NCBI RefSeq assembly: GCF_963518785.1
Contig: NZ_CAUQKJ010000009.1
Location: 1 to 64,000, forward strand
Source: an uncultured Campylobacter sp.
Lineage (GTDB): Bacteria; Campylobacterota; Campylobacteria; Campylobacterales; Campylobacteraceae
Direction of reading: 5' to 3'
DNA: 64,000 bases
In this document: one piece after another, positions 47,175 to 57,115 of the stretch
Position numbering within the stretch: position 1 is the first letter of the stretch
Layout: the number at the start of each line of letters is the position of its first letter
The notes under the pieces: generated by a model
What the model was told of the DNA's origin: nothing
Seen by the model: the letters and a program-made list of their open reading frames with translations, nothing else
Database searches by the model: none
Program-made: the position numbers and the translations under genes

Positions 47175-48554
47175 TTATAATCCTTTTTTGATTAAATTTG
47201 AAATTCTCGTTTTAACTTCGTCGCTTCCTAAAATTTCACAAATTTCAAAAATCGACGGACTTACGCTTCCCCCCGTGATCGCAACGCGCAGCGGCTGGGC
47301 AAGATCCTTTAGCTTGGCGCCGTTTGCGTCCAAAAACTCCATCGTCCTTTCCTCGCACTCCTTTGCATTTAAATTTGCGCTTAGAGTATCTGAAAATTTT
47401 GCGAGTAAGCTTAGCGAACTTTCGGTTACAAATTTCTTATACGCCTTCTCGTCATAGCGGCTCGGGCGGTTTAGAAGAATTTTAATGCCCTCGGCCATCT
47501 CCACTAGCGTCTTTGCGCGCTGTTTGTACTGCTGGGCGATGAGATGTTTTTTCGCATGCGAGCGTATATCGACGCCGAATTCCACAAGCTGCGTGGCAAG
47601 CTCGTCGTCGTCAGAGTTTTTAATATAATGCGCATTTAGCCACTCGAGCTTGGTTTGATTGAAGGTGCTACAGCTCTTGCTGATATGGTTAGGATCAAAG
47701 TATCGCTTCATCTCCTCCATGCTAAAAATTTCATCATCCCCGTGGCTCCAACCCAGACGTACTAAGAAATTTAGCAGAGCCTGCGGCAGATAGCCCATGC
47801 GCTTGTACTCCATCACGTCGGTAGCGCCGTGGCGTTTGCTCAGCTTGCTGCCGTCGGTGCCGTTGATCATCGCGACATGATAAAATTTCGGGATTTTAAA
47901 GCCTAGCGCGTTATACAGCACGATCTGCTTCGGGGTGTTGCTTAGATGATCGTCGCCGCGGATCACGTCCGTGACGCCCATCAGCGCGTCGTCGATCACG
48001 ACCGTGAAGTTATACGTAGGCGTGCCGTCGCTTCTAGCGATGATGAAATCGTCCAAAATATCGGCGGCATTAAATTTTATCTCGCCCTTGATGCCGTCAC
48101 TAAATTCTATCGTGCCGCTAAGCGGGGATTTGATGCGGATTACGGGCTCGATCCCAGCAGGCGGCGTGCCGGTAAAGTCGCGATAGCGGTTATCGTAGCG
48201 CGGGCGCTCTTTGCGAGCTTCCTGCTGCGCGCGCAGCTCATCCAGCTCGTCCTTACTCATATAGCATTTGTATGCCTTGCCCTCATCTAGCAGCTTTTGG
48301 ACGTATTGTTTGTAAAGATCAAAGCGCGAGCTTTGATACACGATCTGCCCGTCATAGTCCAGATTGCACCACTTAAAGGCTTCCTCGATCGCCTTAGCAG
48401 CCTCCTGCGAATTGCGCTTCAGATCAGTGTCCTCAATACGCAGCAGGAATTTGCCGCCGTTTGCCCTAGCGTAAAGATAACTAAAAAGTGCCGTTCTAAG
48501 TCCGCCGATATGTAAATATCCCGTAGGACTCGGCGCAAAACGAGTTACTATCAT
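47175..48554 (-). CDS. gltX: Glutamyl-tRNA synthetase
   Basis: Class I synthetase of 459 residues from the ATG at 48554, which has AAGGAA upstream; a codon 15 bases earlier adds a nonconserved leader. The HIGH-type motif is APSPTGYLHIGGLRT and the KMSKS-type motif is GSKLSKRHGA. The anticodon-binding C-terminal half is complete. Campylobacter often carries two GltX copies of which one charges tRNA-Gln; the copy next to malic enzyme in C. jejuni is GltX2. Which role this copy has cannot be read here. Confidence 0.9.
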   Translation of the reverse strand: MIVTRFAPSPTGYLHIGGLRTALFSYLYARANGGKFLLRIEDTDLKRNSQEAAKAIEEAFKWCNLDYDGQIVYQSSRFDLYKQYVQKLLDEGKAYKCYMSKDELDELRAQQEARKERPRYDNRYRDFTGTPPAGIEPVIRIKSPLSGTIEFSDGIKGEIKFNAADILDDFIIARSDGTPTYNFTVVIDDALMGVTDVIRGDDHLSNTPKQIVLYNALGFKIPKFYHVAMINGTDGSKLSKRHGATDVMEYKRMGYLPQALLNFLVRLGWSHGDDEIFSMEEMKRYFDPNHISKSCSTFNQTKLEWLNAHYIKNSDDDELATQLVEFGVDIRSHAKKHLIAQQYKQRAKTLVEMAEGIKILLNRPSRYDEKAYKKFVTESSLSLLAKFSDTLSANLNAKECEERTMEFLDANGAKLKDLAQPLRVAITGGSVSPSIFEICEILGSDEVKTRISNLIKKGL

Positions 48555-48638
48555 AAAATTCCTTTGCAAAAATTACCATTTAATGTTATAATCGCGATCT
48601 TGTAATTATAAAGCAAAAAGACTAAATAAAGGTTAAAA

Positions 48639-49529
48639 ATGATAAAGAAACTGCTTTTTTCCGCAATGATCTGTGTTATTTGTGCAAATGCCGAAGTAGT
48701 AAACGGCGTCATCGCCGTGGTAGATAATGAGCCGATCACCGGCTACGAACTAGCCAAAGTTCAAAAACTAACGGGCGCTTCGCCGCAAGCCGCGATGGAA
48801 ATTTTAATCGGGCAAAAGCTGCAACAATCCGAGATTAAACGCCGCGGCATCGCGGTAAATGATGCGGAGATCGACGCGAGGCTCAAAGCGATCGCCGATC
48901 AAAATAAGCTTAGCTTAGACCAGCTCAAAACCGCCGTGCAAAAGCAAGGTATAAACTACGATGACTTTAAAGCAAATGTCCGCCGCACACTACTTGAAGA
49001 AAAGCTCTATGGCTCGATATTCGCAGACATACAGCACCGCACGACTCCCGAAAATGTCAAAAAATTCTACAGCCAAAATAGTTCATTATTTACGACTTTC
49101 GACAGCATCACACTCACCCGCTATATCGCAAAATCGCAAGCTCCGCTCGATAAGATCCGCGCAAATCCGAAGCTCCGCCCAAGCGATGTGTATGTGATGA
49201 AGGGCACCCTCAAGGCCAATCAAATGGACGAGGGGCTCAAATACATCGTCACGAATGTTGAACAGGGCAAATTTTCGCCGATAATCCCTACGCGCAACGG
49301 CTACGAGATGTTTTACGTAAACGACAAAAAAGGACTTCGTACGCTTGATTTTGACAGCGTGCAAGAAAAGGCAATCGAAGGCTACGTGACCTCTGAGCGC
49401 AAAAAGGCGGTCACCGAGTTCAACGACAGACTCCGCTCAAACGCCAATATCCGCATCATCGAGCGCCCGCAGGCAAAAGCGCAAGGCGCAAAAACCGCCC
49501 CAAAAGTTAAAGTGCAAAAAAGGCAATAA
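48639..49529 (+). CDS. SurA-like periplasmic chaperone / peptidyl-prolyl isomerase
   Basis: A 296-residue secreted protein. A signal peptide (residues 1-18, MIKKLLFSAMICVICANA) precedes the SurA-type N-domain (VVNGVIAVVDNEPITGYELA), helical chaperone core and a parvulin-like region (KFSPIIPTRNGYEMFYVNDK). The ordered neighbour gltX, divergent, matches C. jejuni Cj1288c-Cj1289, whose product was characterised as a SurA-like chaperone. Basic C-terminal tail. Probably helps fold outer-membrane proteins. Confidence 0.88.
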   Translation: MIKKLLFSAMICVICANAEVVNGVIAVVDNEPITGYELAKVQKLTGASPQAAMEILIGQKLQQSEIKRRGIAVNDAEIDARLKAIADQNKLSLDQLKTAVQKQGINYDDFKANVRRTLLEEKLYGSIFADIQHRTTPENVKKFYSQNSSLFTTFDSITLTRYIAKSQAPLDKIRANPKLRPSDVYVMKGTLKANQMDEGLKYIVTNVEQGKFSPIIPTRNGYEMFYVNDKKGLRTLDFDSVQEKAIEGYVTSERKKAVTEFNDRLRSNANIRIIERPQAKAQGAKTAPKVKVQKRQ

Positions 49530-49817
49530 ATTTTAAAATCCGCCGCCGTGCATTAAATTTTATAGAATTTAACGCCGATAACGCAAGGGCAAGCGCGCAG
49601 CTTATCCGCTCGCGCGTAAAATTTTGATAAAATTTAAAGGCTTCGTGGTGATAACGATCAAAAATTTTACCGAACTTAAAAGTGATCCTAGAATCGGCGG
49701 CATAAGCGCCGCGGACTTTGGCACAAGCAAATTTTGCTCCCACATCGATACGGCCTTTAAACTCGTCGTCGTTTGGAGCGACGAAACCGGCGACAGGATC
49801 TAAATTTTAAAAATTTA

Positions 49818-50548
49818 GGCTCAAGATAAGTTAAAAACTTTCAAAGGAGTTTTTAACTATGATTTTGTCGATGAAAAATAAATATATAGTCCGTTCCCGA
49901 ATTTCGGAAAAGAAATTTAGAGAGATTTTGAAGTATTTCGCAGAGGATATAGAAGCTACTAAAATGTCAAATTTAACCGGAATTTCTAGAATTTCCATTA
50001 ATAAAATTCTAAAAAGCATTAGAATTTTGATATCCAAAGAGTGTGAGAAAATAAGTAAGTTTTCGGGTGAGATAGAGATAGATGAGAGCTACTTTGGAGC
50101 TAAGAGGGTAAGGGGAAAAAGAGGCAGAGGAGCAAGCGGAAAGCAGCCGGTGTTTGGAATGCTAAAGCGTGACGGTAAGGTCTATACCCAGATAGTTAAA
50201 AACTGCTCTGCTAATGAGTTGATACCTATATTATCTCAAAGCTCTACTATCTATTCTGATTGTTGGAAGGCTTATGATGGATTAGTGGATTATGGAGCTA
50301 AAGAGCACTACAGAGTGAAGCACTCTAAAAATGAATTTGCTAACGGTAAAAATCATATAAACGGCATTGAGAATTTCTGGGGTTATGCTAAACATAGACT
50401 AGCTAAATTTAAAGGCATTAAGAAAGAGAATTTCTTGCTGCATCTAAAGGAATGCGAATTCAGATATAATAACAGCAAAGATACAAGAGAACTCTATCGT
50501 ATTTTACTAAAGATGATAAGAGAGAATCCGCTTAACTTATCTTGAGCC
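49818..50548 (+). mobile_element. IS1595-family insertion sequence (ISXO2/IS1016-like), 731 bp
   Basis: Bounded by perfect inverted repeats GGCTCAAGATAAGTTAA (left, 49818-49834) and its reverse complement (50532-50548). Flanked on each side by AAAATTTA (49810-49817 and 50549-50556), an 8-bp target duplication, typical for IS1595. One transposase gene, intact. AT-rich compared with the host. It is probably still mobile. Confidence 0.93.
49859..50545 (+). CDS. IS1595-family transposase
   Basis: A 228-residue transposase. Residues 15-55 form an HTH-like part; the DDE core is EIEIDESYFGAKRVRGKRGR (Asp75), TIYSDCWKAYDGL (Asp134) and HINGIENFWGYAKHRL (Glu171), the ISXO2-like pattern. RBS CAAAGGAG precedes the ATG. 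The stop lies inside the right inverted repeat. Confidence 0.93.
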   Translation: MILSMKNKYIVRSRISEKKFREILKYFAEDIEATKMSNLTGISRISINKILKSIRILISKECEKISKFSGEIEIDESYFGAKRVRGKRGRGASGKQPVFGMLKRDGKVYTQIVKNCSANELIPILSQSSTIYSDCWKAYDGLVDYGAKEHYRVKHSKNEFANGKNHINGIENFWGYAKHRLAKFKGIKKENFLLHLKECEFRYNNSKDTRELYRILLKMIRENPLNLS

Positions 50549-50827
50549 AAAATTTATATAAATCTGCTTGGAACAAATTTACTTTTGATGCATTGCTTAA
50601 AGCCCCATCTACCGAGCCTCATACGCGATTTGCAGTGCCCAAACCTTATCTTGCAAATCCTTGCGTTGCCTATCTCCACTCATTTAATAGTATCTCCTAA
50701 AAAATTTTATGCATATAAAATGGGGATGCTGCCGATAAAATTTAGAAATTTCATACGTTAATTTCGTAGCAGAATTTCGCTTCCTAAAATTTCATCGCAG
50801 CATGGTGCCGGCAGAAGGCTACTCGCG

Positions 50828-53800
50828 CTATCTGCCGCTTAGATACTCCTGCAGCGTTTTAACTTCAAGCGCGGATTCGTCCTTTATCGAGCAGATCGAG
50901 CGCGTAGCCGCGATCGCCGCCTTCATCGTCGTAAAATACGGCAGTCTAAAGCGCAGCACGCTCTGGCGGATCTTCGCGGCATCGGTAGAGTTTGATTTAC
51001 TATCGCTAGTGTTGATGACGAGCGAAATTTCGCCGTTTTTGAGCTTGTCCTCGATATTTGGGCGACCCTCGCTGATTTTATAGACAAACTCGCACTCCAC
51101 GCCGTTTTCGCCCAGCAGCTTGTGAGTGCCGCTCGTAGCGGCGATACTAAAGCCCGCGCTCGTAAATGCGCGCGCAAGCTCTACGGCTCGCAACTTGTCG
51201 TGATCAGCTAGCGACAAAAATACCTTGCCGCCGCTTGGAAGTGCGTTGCTAGCGCCGATTTGCGATTTAGCAAAGCTTTTGGCGAAATTTTCGCCGATAC
51301 CCATCACCTCGCCAGTGCTTTTCATCTCAGGCCCCAAAATCAAATCCGCGCCTGCAAGCTTGTTGAAAGGAAAGACGCTTTCTTTGACGCAGATATGATT
51401 TTTAATGCGCGGTTTTAAAATTCCCTTCTCTTCGACCAGTACGCCGAATTCATCGTAAAATTTCAAAGCCTCGCGCAGGCCCCCTTGCCACATTACGCGG
51501 GTAGCGACCTTTGCCATCGGAATTCCGGTCGCCTTGCTCACAAACGGCACGGTGCGGCTCGCGCGCGGATTTACCTCTATAATGTAAAGCTCGTTTTCAA
51601 AAATCGCGAATTGAATGTTCATAAGCCCCACGACGCCGAGATTTAGCGCAATCTCTTTGGTTTGACGACTTACCAGATCTATCATCTCCGCACTTAGACT
51701 AAGCGGCGGCAAAATACTCGCGCTATCGCCGCTGTGAATGCCCGCCTCCTCGATATGCTCCATTATCGCGCCGATATACACGTCGCGCCCGTCGCAGATC
51801 GCATCGACGTCAAGCTCAGTCGCGTCAAGTAAAAATTTATCTATAAGCACCGGCGAGTGATCGCTCACGCGCACCGCCTCGCTCATATACTGCCTAAGCT
51901 CGGCTTCGCTATGTACGCGCCGCATCGCGCGACCGCCGAGCACGTAGCTAGGGCGCACGAGTACGGGATAGCCGATCGCTGCAGCCTTCTCAATTGCTTC
52001 GGCTTCGCTTATAGCGGTATCGTTTTTGGGCTGTTTGACGCCGATACTTGCGATAAACTCGCTAAATTTTTTGCGATCCTCAGCTACGTCTATCGTGCGC
52101 GCGCTCGTGCCGATGATCTTGGCTCCCACGGTGCTTAGGCGCTTGGCGAGCTTTAGCGGCGTTTGACCTCCGAAATGCACGATCACGCCGTCTGGGTTCT
52201 CGGCCTCGATGACCGCTCTAACGTGCTCGAAGTCGATCGGCTCGAAGTATAAAATATCGCTCGTGTCGTAGTCGGTGCTGACGGTTTCGGGGTTGCAGTT
52301 ATACATTATCGTAGTGATCCCCATATCGCGCAGAGCGTAGCTAGCGTGCACGCAGCAGTAGTCAAACTCGATACCCTGCCCTATGCGGTTCGGACCGCCG
52401 CCGATGATGAGGACTTTTTTATTATCTTTTGAAATTTTACGGCTTGCGATGGCGGGCGTTATGTTGGTGCTGGAATACAGATACGGAGTAAGCGCCGCAA
52501 ACTCGCCTGCACAGGTATCTACTTCGTTGTATTCAAGGTCGATACCCTGTCTGGCGCAGGCAAAATGGATATCGTTTTGCGTAAGGCCCAGATTGTCCTT
52601 TTTGTTGATCAAATTTGCGATCATCTTATCGCTAAAGCCCCAACTCTTAGCCTGTCTCAAAAGCGCCGCGTCGTTGATGATCTCCATATCGATGCGCTCT
52701 TCAAATTTTACGATCTGCTCGATCTGGCTCAAAAACCAGCGATCGATCTTGCTAAGCTCGTAAATTTGATCCACGCTCATACCCGCTCTAAAGCCCTGAG
52801 CGATGTATAAAATTCTATCTTGCTGTGCGTTTCTAAGCCCGAATATGAGATCTTTTTCGCTTAAGCTTAATTCTACGAAGCCGAAGTAGCCCTTCTCCAG
52901 CGAACACAGCGCCTTTTGGATACTCTCTTTAAAGCTGCGCCCGATCGCCATCACCTCCCCGATGCTTTTCATCGCAGTGCCCAGATACGGGTCTGCGCCG
53001 GGGAATTTTTCAAACGCAAAGCGCGGAATTTTAGTCACGATATAATCGATCACCGGCTCAAAGCTTGCAGGCGTGCCGGTGATGTCGTTTTTGATCTCGT
53101 CCAGGCTAAAGCCTACCGCCAGCATCGTAGCGACCTTGGCGATCGGATAGCCCGTGGCTTTGGACGCAAGCGCCGAGCTGCGGCTTACGCGCGGGTTCAT
53201 CTCGATGACGATCATCCGCCCCGTTTGCGGATTTACCGCAAACTGCACGTTTGAGCCGCCCGTATCCACGCCGATCTCGCGTAAAATTTTAAAGCTCGCG
53301 TCGCGCATCGCCTGGTATTCTTTGTCGGTAAGCGTAAGAGCGGGCGCGACCGTGATGCTATCGCCCGTATGCACGCCCATCGGGTCGAAATTTTCGATCG
53401 AGCAGACGATGATGCAGTTGTCCTTGTGATCGCGGATCACCTCCATTTCGAACTCTTTCCATCCAAGCAGGCTCTCTTCGATCAAAATTTCATTTATCGG
53501 GCTTACATCTAGCCCATTTTGCGCGACCTCTTTAAACTCGTCGATATTGTACGCCACGCCGCTACCTGCGCCGCCCAGGGTGTAGCTGGCGCGGATAATG
53601 AGCGGAAAGCCGATCTCATTCGCCGCAGCCATCGCCTCTTCAATATTATAGGCGTATTTGGATTTAGGCAGATCCATTCCGATCTTAATCATCGCCTCTT
53701 TAAATTTTACCCTATCCTCGCCTTTTTTTATCGCTTCAGGCTTGGCGCCTAGAAATTTTACCCCCGCTAGCTCGCCGCTTTCGTAAGCCTGCATCGCGAC

Positions 53801-54091
53801 GTTTAGCGCGACCTGTCCGCCCATCGTAGGCAGGATCGCGTCGACGCCCTCGCGCTTTATGATACGCAAAATGCTCTCTTTGGTGATCGGCTCGATATAG
53901 GTAGCGTCGGCAAAATCGGGATCGGTCATAATGGTAGCGGGGTTAGAGTTTATTAGCACTACGCGGTATCCGAGGCTCTTTAGCGTCTTGGCAGCCTGCG
54001 TGCCGCTGTAATCGAACTCGCACGCCTGGCCGATTACGATCGGACCGCTGCCGATCAGCAAAATCGTCTTAATATCATCTCTTTTGGGCAT
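50828..54091 (-). CDS. carB: Carbamoyl-phosphate synthase large subunit
   Basis: Synthesises carbamoyl phosphate for arginine and pyrimidines together with CarA (not in window). The 1087-residue protein has the two homologous ATP-grasp halves: LLIGSGPIVIGQACEFDYSG in the first, VLIIGGGPNRIGQGIEFDYC in the second, and repeated EMNPRVSRSSALASKATG and EVNPRASRTVPFVSKATG. A C-terminal MGS-type allosteric domain follows (about 945-1087). Start ATG overlaps the mreC stop by one base. Last gene of the leftward cluster. Confidence 0.96.
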   Translation of the reverse strand: MPKRDDIKTILLIGSGPIVIGQACEFDYSGTQAAKTLKSLGYRVVLINSNPATIMTDPDFADATYIEPITKESILRIIKREGVDAILPTMGGQVALNVAMQAYESGELAGVKFLGAKPEAIKKGEDRVKFKEAMIKIGMDLPKSKYAYNIEEAMAAANEIGFPLIIRASYTLGGAGSGVAYNIDEFKEVAQNGLDVSPINEILIEESLLGWKEFEMEVIRDHKDNCIIVCSIENFDPMGVHTGDSITVAPALTLTDKEYQAMRDASFKILREIGVDTGGSNVQFAVNPQTGRMIVIEMNPRVSRSSALASKATGYPIAKVATMLAVGFSLDEIKNDITGTPASFEPVIDYIVTKIPRFAFEKFPGADPYLGTAMKSIGEVMAIGRSFKESIQKALCSLEKGYFGFVELSLSEKDLIFGLRNAQQDRILYIAQGFRAGMSVDQIYELSKIDRWFLSQIEQIVKFEERIDMEIINDAALLRQAKSWGFSDKMIANLINKKDNLGLTQNDIHFACARQGIDLEYNEVDTCAGEFAALTPYLYSSTNITPAIASRKISKDNKKVLIIGGGPNRIGQGIEFDYCCVHASYALRDMGITTIMYNCNPETVSTDYDTSDILYFEPIDFEHVRAVIEAENPDGVIVHFGGQTPLKLAKRLSTVGAKIIGTSARTIDVAEDRKKFSEFIASIGVKQPKNDTAISEAEAIEKAAAIGYPVLVRPSYVLGGRAMRRVHSEAELRQYMSEAVRVSDHSPVLIDKFLLDATELDVDAICDGRDVYIGAIMEHIEEAGIHSGDSASILPPLSLSAEMIDLVSRQTKEIALNLGVVGLMNIQFAIFENELYIIEVNPRASRTVPFVSKATGIPMAKVATRVMWQGGLREALKFYDEFGVLVEEKGILKPRIKNHICVKESVFPFNKLAGADLILGPEMKSTGEVMGIGENFAKSFAKSQIGASNALPSGGKVFLSLADHDKLRAVELARAFTSAGFSIAATSGTHKLLGENGVECEFVYKISEGRPNIEDKLKNGEISLVINTSDSKSNSTDAAKIRQSVLRFRLPYFTTMKAAIAATRSICSIKDESALEVKTLQEYLSGR

Positions 54092-54840
54092 CAATTTTCC
54101 TTTGTAACGACATACAAAAACGCCGGCATCTCGGAGCTCACGTAGGGCTCTACGACGGCGCTTTTGTATAGCTTCCCGTTTTGAATCTCTTTAACCTTTC
54201 CTACCGGTACGCCGGCAAAAAAAATCCCGTCCTTGCCGCTCGTAAGTACCTCATCGCCTACCTTGGGATCGAGCCACTGCGGGATGTATCTAACCACGAG
54301 CTCATTTTTTTCGCCGCCCGCGACGCCCGGAATTTGAGCATCGCCTATGAAAACGGAGAAGTTGCTCTTTTCGTCGCGCTGCAAGATCGCAAGCGGGCGC
54401 CCATCTTTATTTACTAAAATTCCTGCAGTTTTACCCTCGCTGATGAGGCCGTAAATTTTGTTTGGGTCAAAATTTTCAAAATTTACGAAGAATTTATTGT
54501 AGTCGTTTAAATTTGCATAGCTCAGCGCCTTTACGAGCTGAACTTTGGGCTCGTAGACGGAGCTGTTTTTGTCGATCAAAATTTTATTGAGCTCGCCCGC
54601 GAACGTACTAAGCAGCATTGCCGATTTTTTTAGCTCGGCGTTTTCTTCTCGTAGAGCTTTGATCGTCTCTGCCTGGTTAAAATGCTCGTTCACAGCGCTT
54701 TTTACCCGATCACTCACGCCGTAATAAACCTCTAAAATTCCTCCTGCAAATCCGATAAATTTGCCGTGGATATACGAGCCGAACGTAAGCGAAACGGCTA
54801 CCAGCAAAACCGCGACGAGGAGGAGTTTGAGATTAGTCAT
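54091..54840 (-). CDS. mreC: Cell shape protein MreC
   Basis: Periplasmic scaffold for the elongasome, anchored by one N-terminal helix (about 5-25), 249 residues. A short coiled coil (about 60-90) leads to the beta-domain with VGDEVLTSGKDGIFFAGVPV, the conserved MreC core. It overlaps mreB by 8 bases. No mreD is adjacent. Confidence 0.9.
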   Translation of the reverse strand: MTNLKLLLVAVLLVAVSLTFGSYIHGKFIGFAGGILEVYYGVSDRVKSAVNEHFNQAETIKALREENAELKKSAMLLSTFAGELNKILIDKNSSVYEPKVQLVKALSYANLNDYNKFFVNFENFDPNKIYGLISEGKTAGILVNKDGRPLAILQRDEKSNFSVFIGDAQIPGVAGGEKNELVVRYIPQWLDPKVGDEVLTSGKDGIFFAGVPVGKVKEIQNGKLYKSAVVEPYVSSEMPAFLYVVTKEN

Positions 54841-55867
54841 TTGCCGCTTGTTTTAGCGATTTGATCTCTTCTAGGGCTTTTCCAGTGCCGTTTGCGACGC
54901 ACAGTAGCGGCTCGTCCGCGACGAAAACCGGAAGCTTTACGGTGTCGCTTAGATATTTATCTAATCCGCGAATGAGCGCACCGCCGCCCGTTAGCACGAC
55001 GCCGTTTTCAACGATGTCGGCGGCGACTTCTGGCTGAATGCTCTCAAGCACAAATTTCAGCGCGTCTGCAATCTCTCTGATCGAGTCTTTAATCGCCTCT
55101 CTAACGTCCTCACTCGTAAGATCGACCGAGCTTAAAAGCCCGCTGATCTGGTCTTTTCCTTTGACCGTGTATGTAAGATCTTTTTGCTGCTGTACCGCTG
55201 TGCCGATCTTGATCTTAATCTCTTCGGCGGCGCGCTCCGAAATAAGCAGGCTATATTTTTCTTTGACGTAATTAACGATGCTCGCGTCGATCTTATCGCC
55301 CGCGACGCGGACGGATTTGGCGCTGATGATGCCGCCTAAAGAGATGACGCCGATCTCGGTGGTACCGCCGCCGATATCTACGACCAGCGAGCCGCGCGCT
55401 TCATTGACCGGCAAACCCGCGCCGATCGCCGCAGCCATCGGCTCTTCGATTAGATAAACTTCGCGCGCACCCGCTATCATCGCGCTTTCTCGCACGGCTT
55501 TGCGCTCGACCTGAGTTAGCCCGTAAGGAACCGAGATTATGATGCGCGGACTTACGAAAAAGCGGCGCTTGTGGGTCTTTTCGATGAAATATCTAATCAT
55601 CTTCTCTGTCATATCAAAATCCGCGATAACGCCGTCCTTCATCGGGCGCACCGCTTCGATATCGCCGGGAGTGCGTCCGAGCATCTCTTTAGCTTCGGCG
55701 CCCACGGCGATGATCCTTTGCTTGCCGTAGCGCTCGTTTTGTACCGCGACGACGCTCGGCTCGTTGATGATGATGCCTTTATCTTTTAGTAGCACAAGCG
55801 TGTTTGCCGTACCTAGATCGATGCCCATATCCCTAGAAAATAATCCTAGAATAGAATCAAGTAACAT
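54833..55867 (-). CDS. mreB: Rod shape-determining actin homologue MreB
   Basis: Actin-like filament protein that guides cell-wall elongation, 344 residues. Phosphate 1 motif DMGIDLGTANTLV, phosphate 2 VVDIGGGTTEIGVISLGGI and the adenosine motif VVLTGGGALIRGLDKYL are complete. Lies between clpX and mreC as in C. jejuni. Confidence 0.96.
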   Translation of the reverse strand: MLLDSILGLFSRDMGIDLGTANTLVLLKDKGIIINEPSVVAVQNERYGKQRIIAVGAEAKEMLGRTPGDIEAVRPMKDGVIADFDMTEKMIRYFIEKTHKRRFFVSPRIIISVPYGLTQVERKAVRESAMIAGAREVYLIEEPMAAAIGAGLPVNEARGSLVVDIGGGTTEIGVISLGGIISAKSVRVAGDKIDASIVNYVKEKYSLLISERAAEEIKIKIGTAVQQQKDLTYTVKGKDQISGLLSSVDLTSEDVREAIKDSIREIADALKFVLESIQPEVAADIVENGVVLTGGGALIRGLDKYLSDTVKLPVFVADEPLLCVANGTGKALEEIKSLKQAAND

Positions 55868-55876
55868 TTATCCCCT

Positions 55877-57115
55877 TTATGCAGTTAAATTTTGTTTTAC
55901 AAGTATCGGCTTAGATACGCCATCTACGACCTCTTTGGAGATGATGACGTCATAGCCCTTAAGCTCGGGCAGATCGAACATAATATCGACCATGATCTCC
56001 TCGATTATGCTGCGAAGTCCGCGTGCGCCCGTTTTGCGCTTGATCGCAAGGCTCGCAACCTCCCTTAGCGCGTCGTCGTCAAATTTTAAATTTGCGCCAT
56101 CTATCGCAAAGAGCTTTTGATATTGCTTTAAGATCGCGTTTTTCGGCTCGGTTAAAATTCTAACCATCGCCTTTTCGTCGATCTCATTTAGCGTAGCCAC
56201 TACGTGCAATCGCCCGATGAGCTCGGGAATTATGCCGTAATGCACCAGATCGTCGGCCTCGACCATATTTAGTAAATTTAAGCTTTCTTTCTTGCTGCGC
56301 TTGGTTTGGTTAAATCCTAGCACGTTCTGCCCGATGCGGCGGTTGATGATCTCGTTTAGCCCGTCGAATGCGCCGCCGCAGACGAATAAGATATTAGTAG
56401 TATCGATCTGAATGAAATCCTGATTTGGATGCTTACGGCCGCCCTTCGGCGGGATATTAACGACGCTTCCTTCGATGATCTTAAGAAGCGCTTGCTGCAC
56501 CCCTTCGCCGCTTACGTCGCGCGTGATGCTGCGGTTTTCGCTCATTCGCGCGATCTTATCGATCTCATCTACGAATACGATACCGCGCTGCGCCTTCTCT
56601 ACGTCGCCGTCCGCGGCCTGCAAAAGGCGGGTAAGGATGTTTTCTACGTCCTCGCCGACGTAGCCCGCTTCCGTTAGGCTCGTAGCGTCGCTAATGGCGA
56701 TCGGCACATCCAAAAATTTCGCCAAAGTCTGCGCCATAAGCGTCTTGCCGCTGCCGGTAGGGCCGATGAGCAAGATATTTGATTTTGAAATTTCGGTATC
56801 GTCGCCCTTCGCGTCGGTCTGTCTGAAAATTCTTTTATAGTGGTTGTAAACGCCGACGCTAAAAATTTTCTTAGCGCGCTCCTGACCGATGACGTAGCGA
56901 TTTAGCACTTCCATCAGCGCCTTTGGCTTGATAGCCTCGAAATCGATCTCTTTATTTTGATTTTGTATCGCCTCGTTTTGGCCTTCGCTGCCGTGGATAG
57001 CGGCGTATGCCATATCGATACAATAGCTGCAGATAGCCGCCGTACCGTCGTCGTTAGGATAGATACGACGTCCGTCCGCGCCCGTCTCACCGCAAAAACT
57101 GCACTTATTTGCCAT
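55877..57115 (-). CDS. clpX: ATP-dependent Clp protease ATP-binding subunit ClpX
   Basis: AAA+ unfoldase for ClpP, 412 residues. N-terminal C4 zinc finger (CSFCGETG ... CSYC), Walker A LLIGPTGSGKTLMAQTLA, Walker B IVFVDEIDKI, pore-loop and sensor motifs, and the IGF-type ClpP-binding loop position. Shares one base with the lpxA stop, so it is translationally coupled. Confidence 0.95.
   Translation of the reverse strand: MANKCSFCGETGADGRRIYPNDDGTAAICSYCIDMAYAAIHGSEGQNEAIQNQNKEIDFEAIKPKALMEVLNRYVIGQERAKKIFSVGVYNHYKRIFRQTDAKGDDTEISKSNILLIGPTGSGKTLMAQTLAKFLDVPIAISDATSLTEAGYVGEDVENILTRLLQAADGDVEKAQRGIVFVDEIDKIARMSENRSITRDVSGEGVQQALLKIIEGSVVNIPPKGGRKHPNQDFIQIDTTNILFVCGGAFDGLNEIINRRIGQNVLGFNQTKRSKKESLNLLNMVEADDLVHYGIIPELIGRLHVVATLNEIDEKAMVRILTEPKNAILKQYQKLFAIDGANLKFDDDALREVASLAIKRKTGARGLRSIIEEIMVDIMFDLPELKGYDVIISKEVVDGVSKPILVKQNLTA

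Larger units (their letters stand above)
49645..50700 (+). pseudogene. Small gene disrupted by a frameshift and by an IS1595-family insertion
   Basis: The left fragment (49645-49803, GTG start after AAAGG) reads ITIKNFTELKSDPRIGGISA and on to WSDETGDRI, then TAA. The right fragment (about 50554-50700) reads LYKSAWNKFTFDALLKAPST and on to LHSFNSIS and stop. With the IS and one target copy removed they join after a single-base shift near 49800 (GGATC-TAAAT), giving ...DRI-LNFKNLYKSAWNKF.... The frameshift precedes the IS position. Original protein about 105 residues, unrecognised. Confidence 0.6.
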
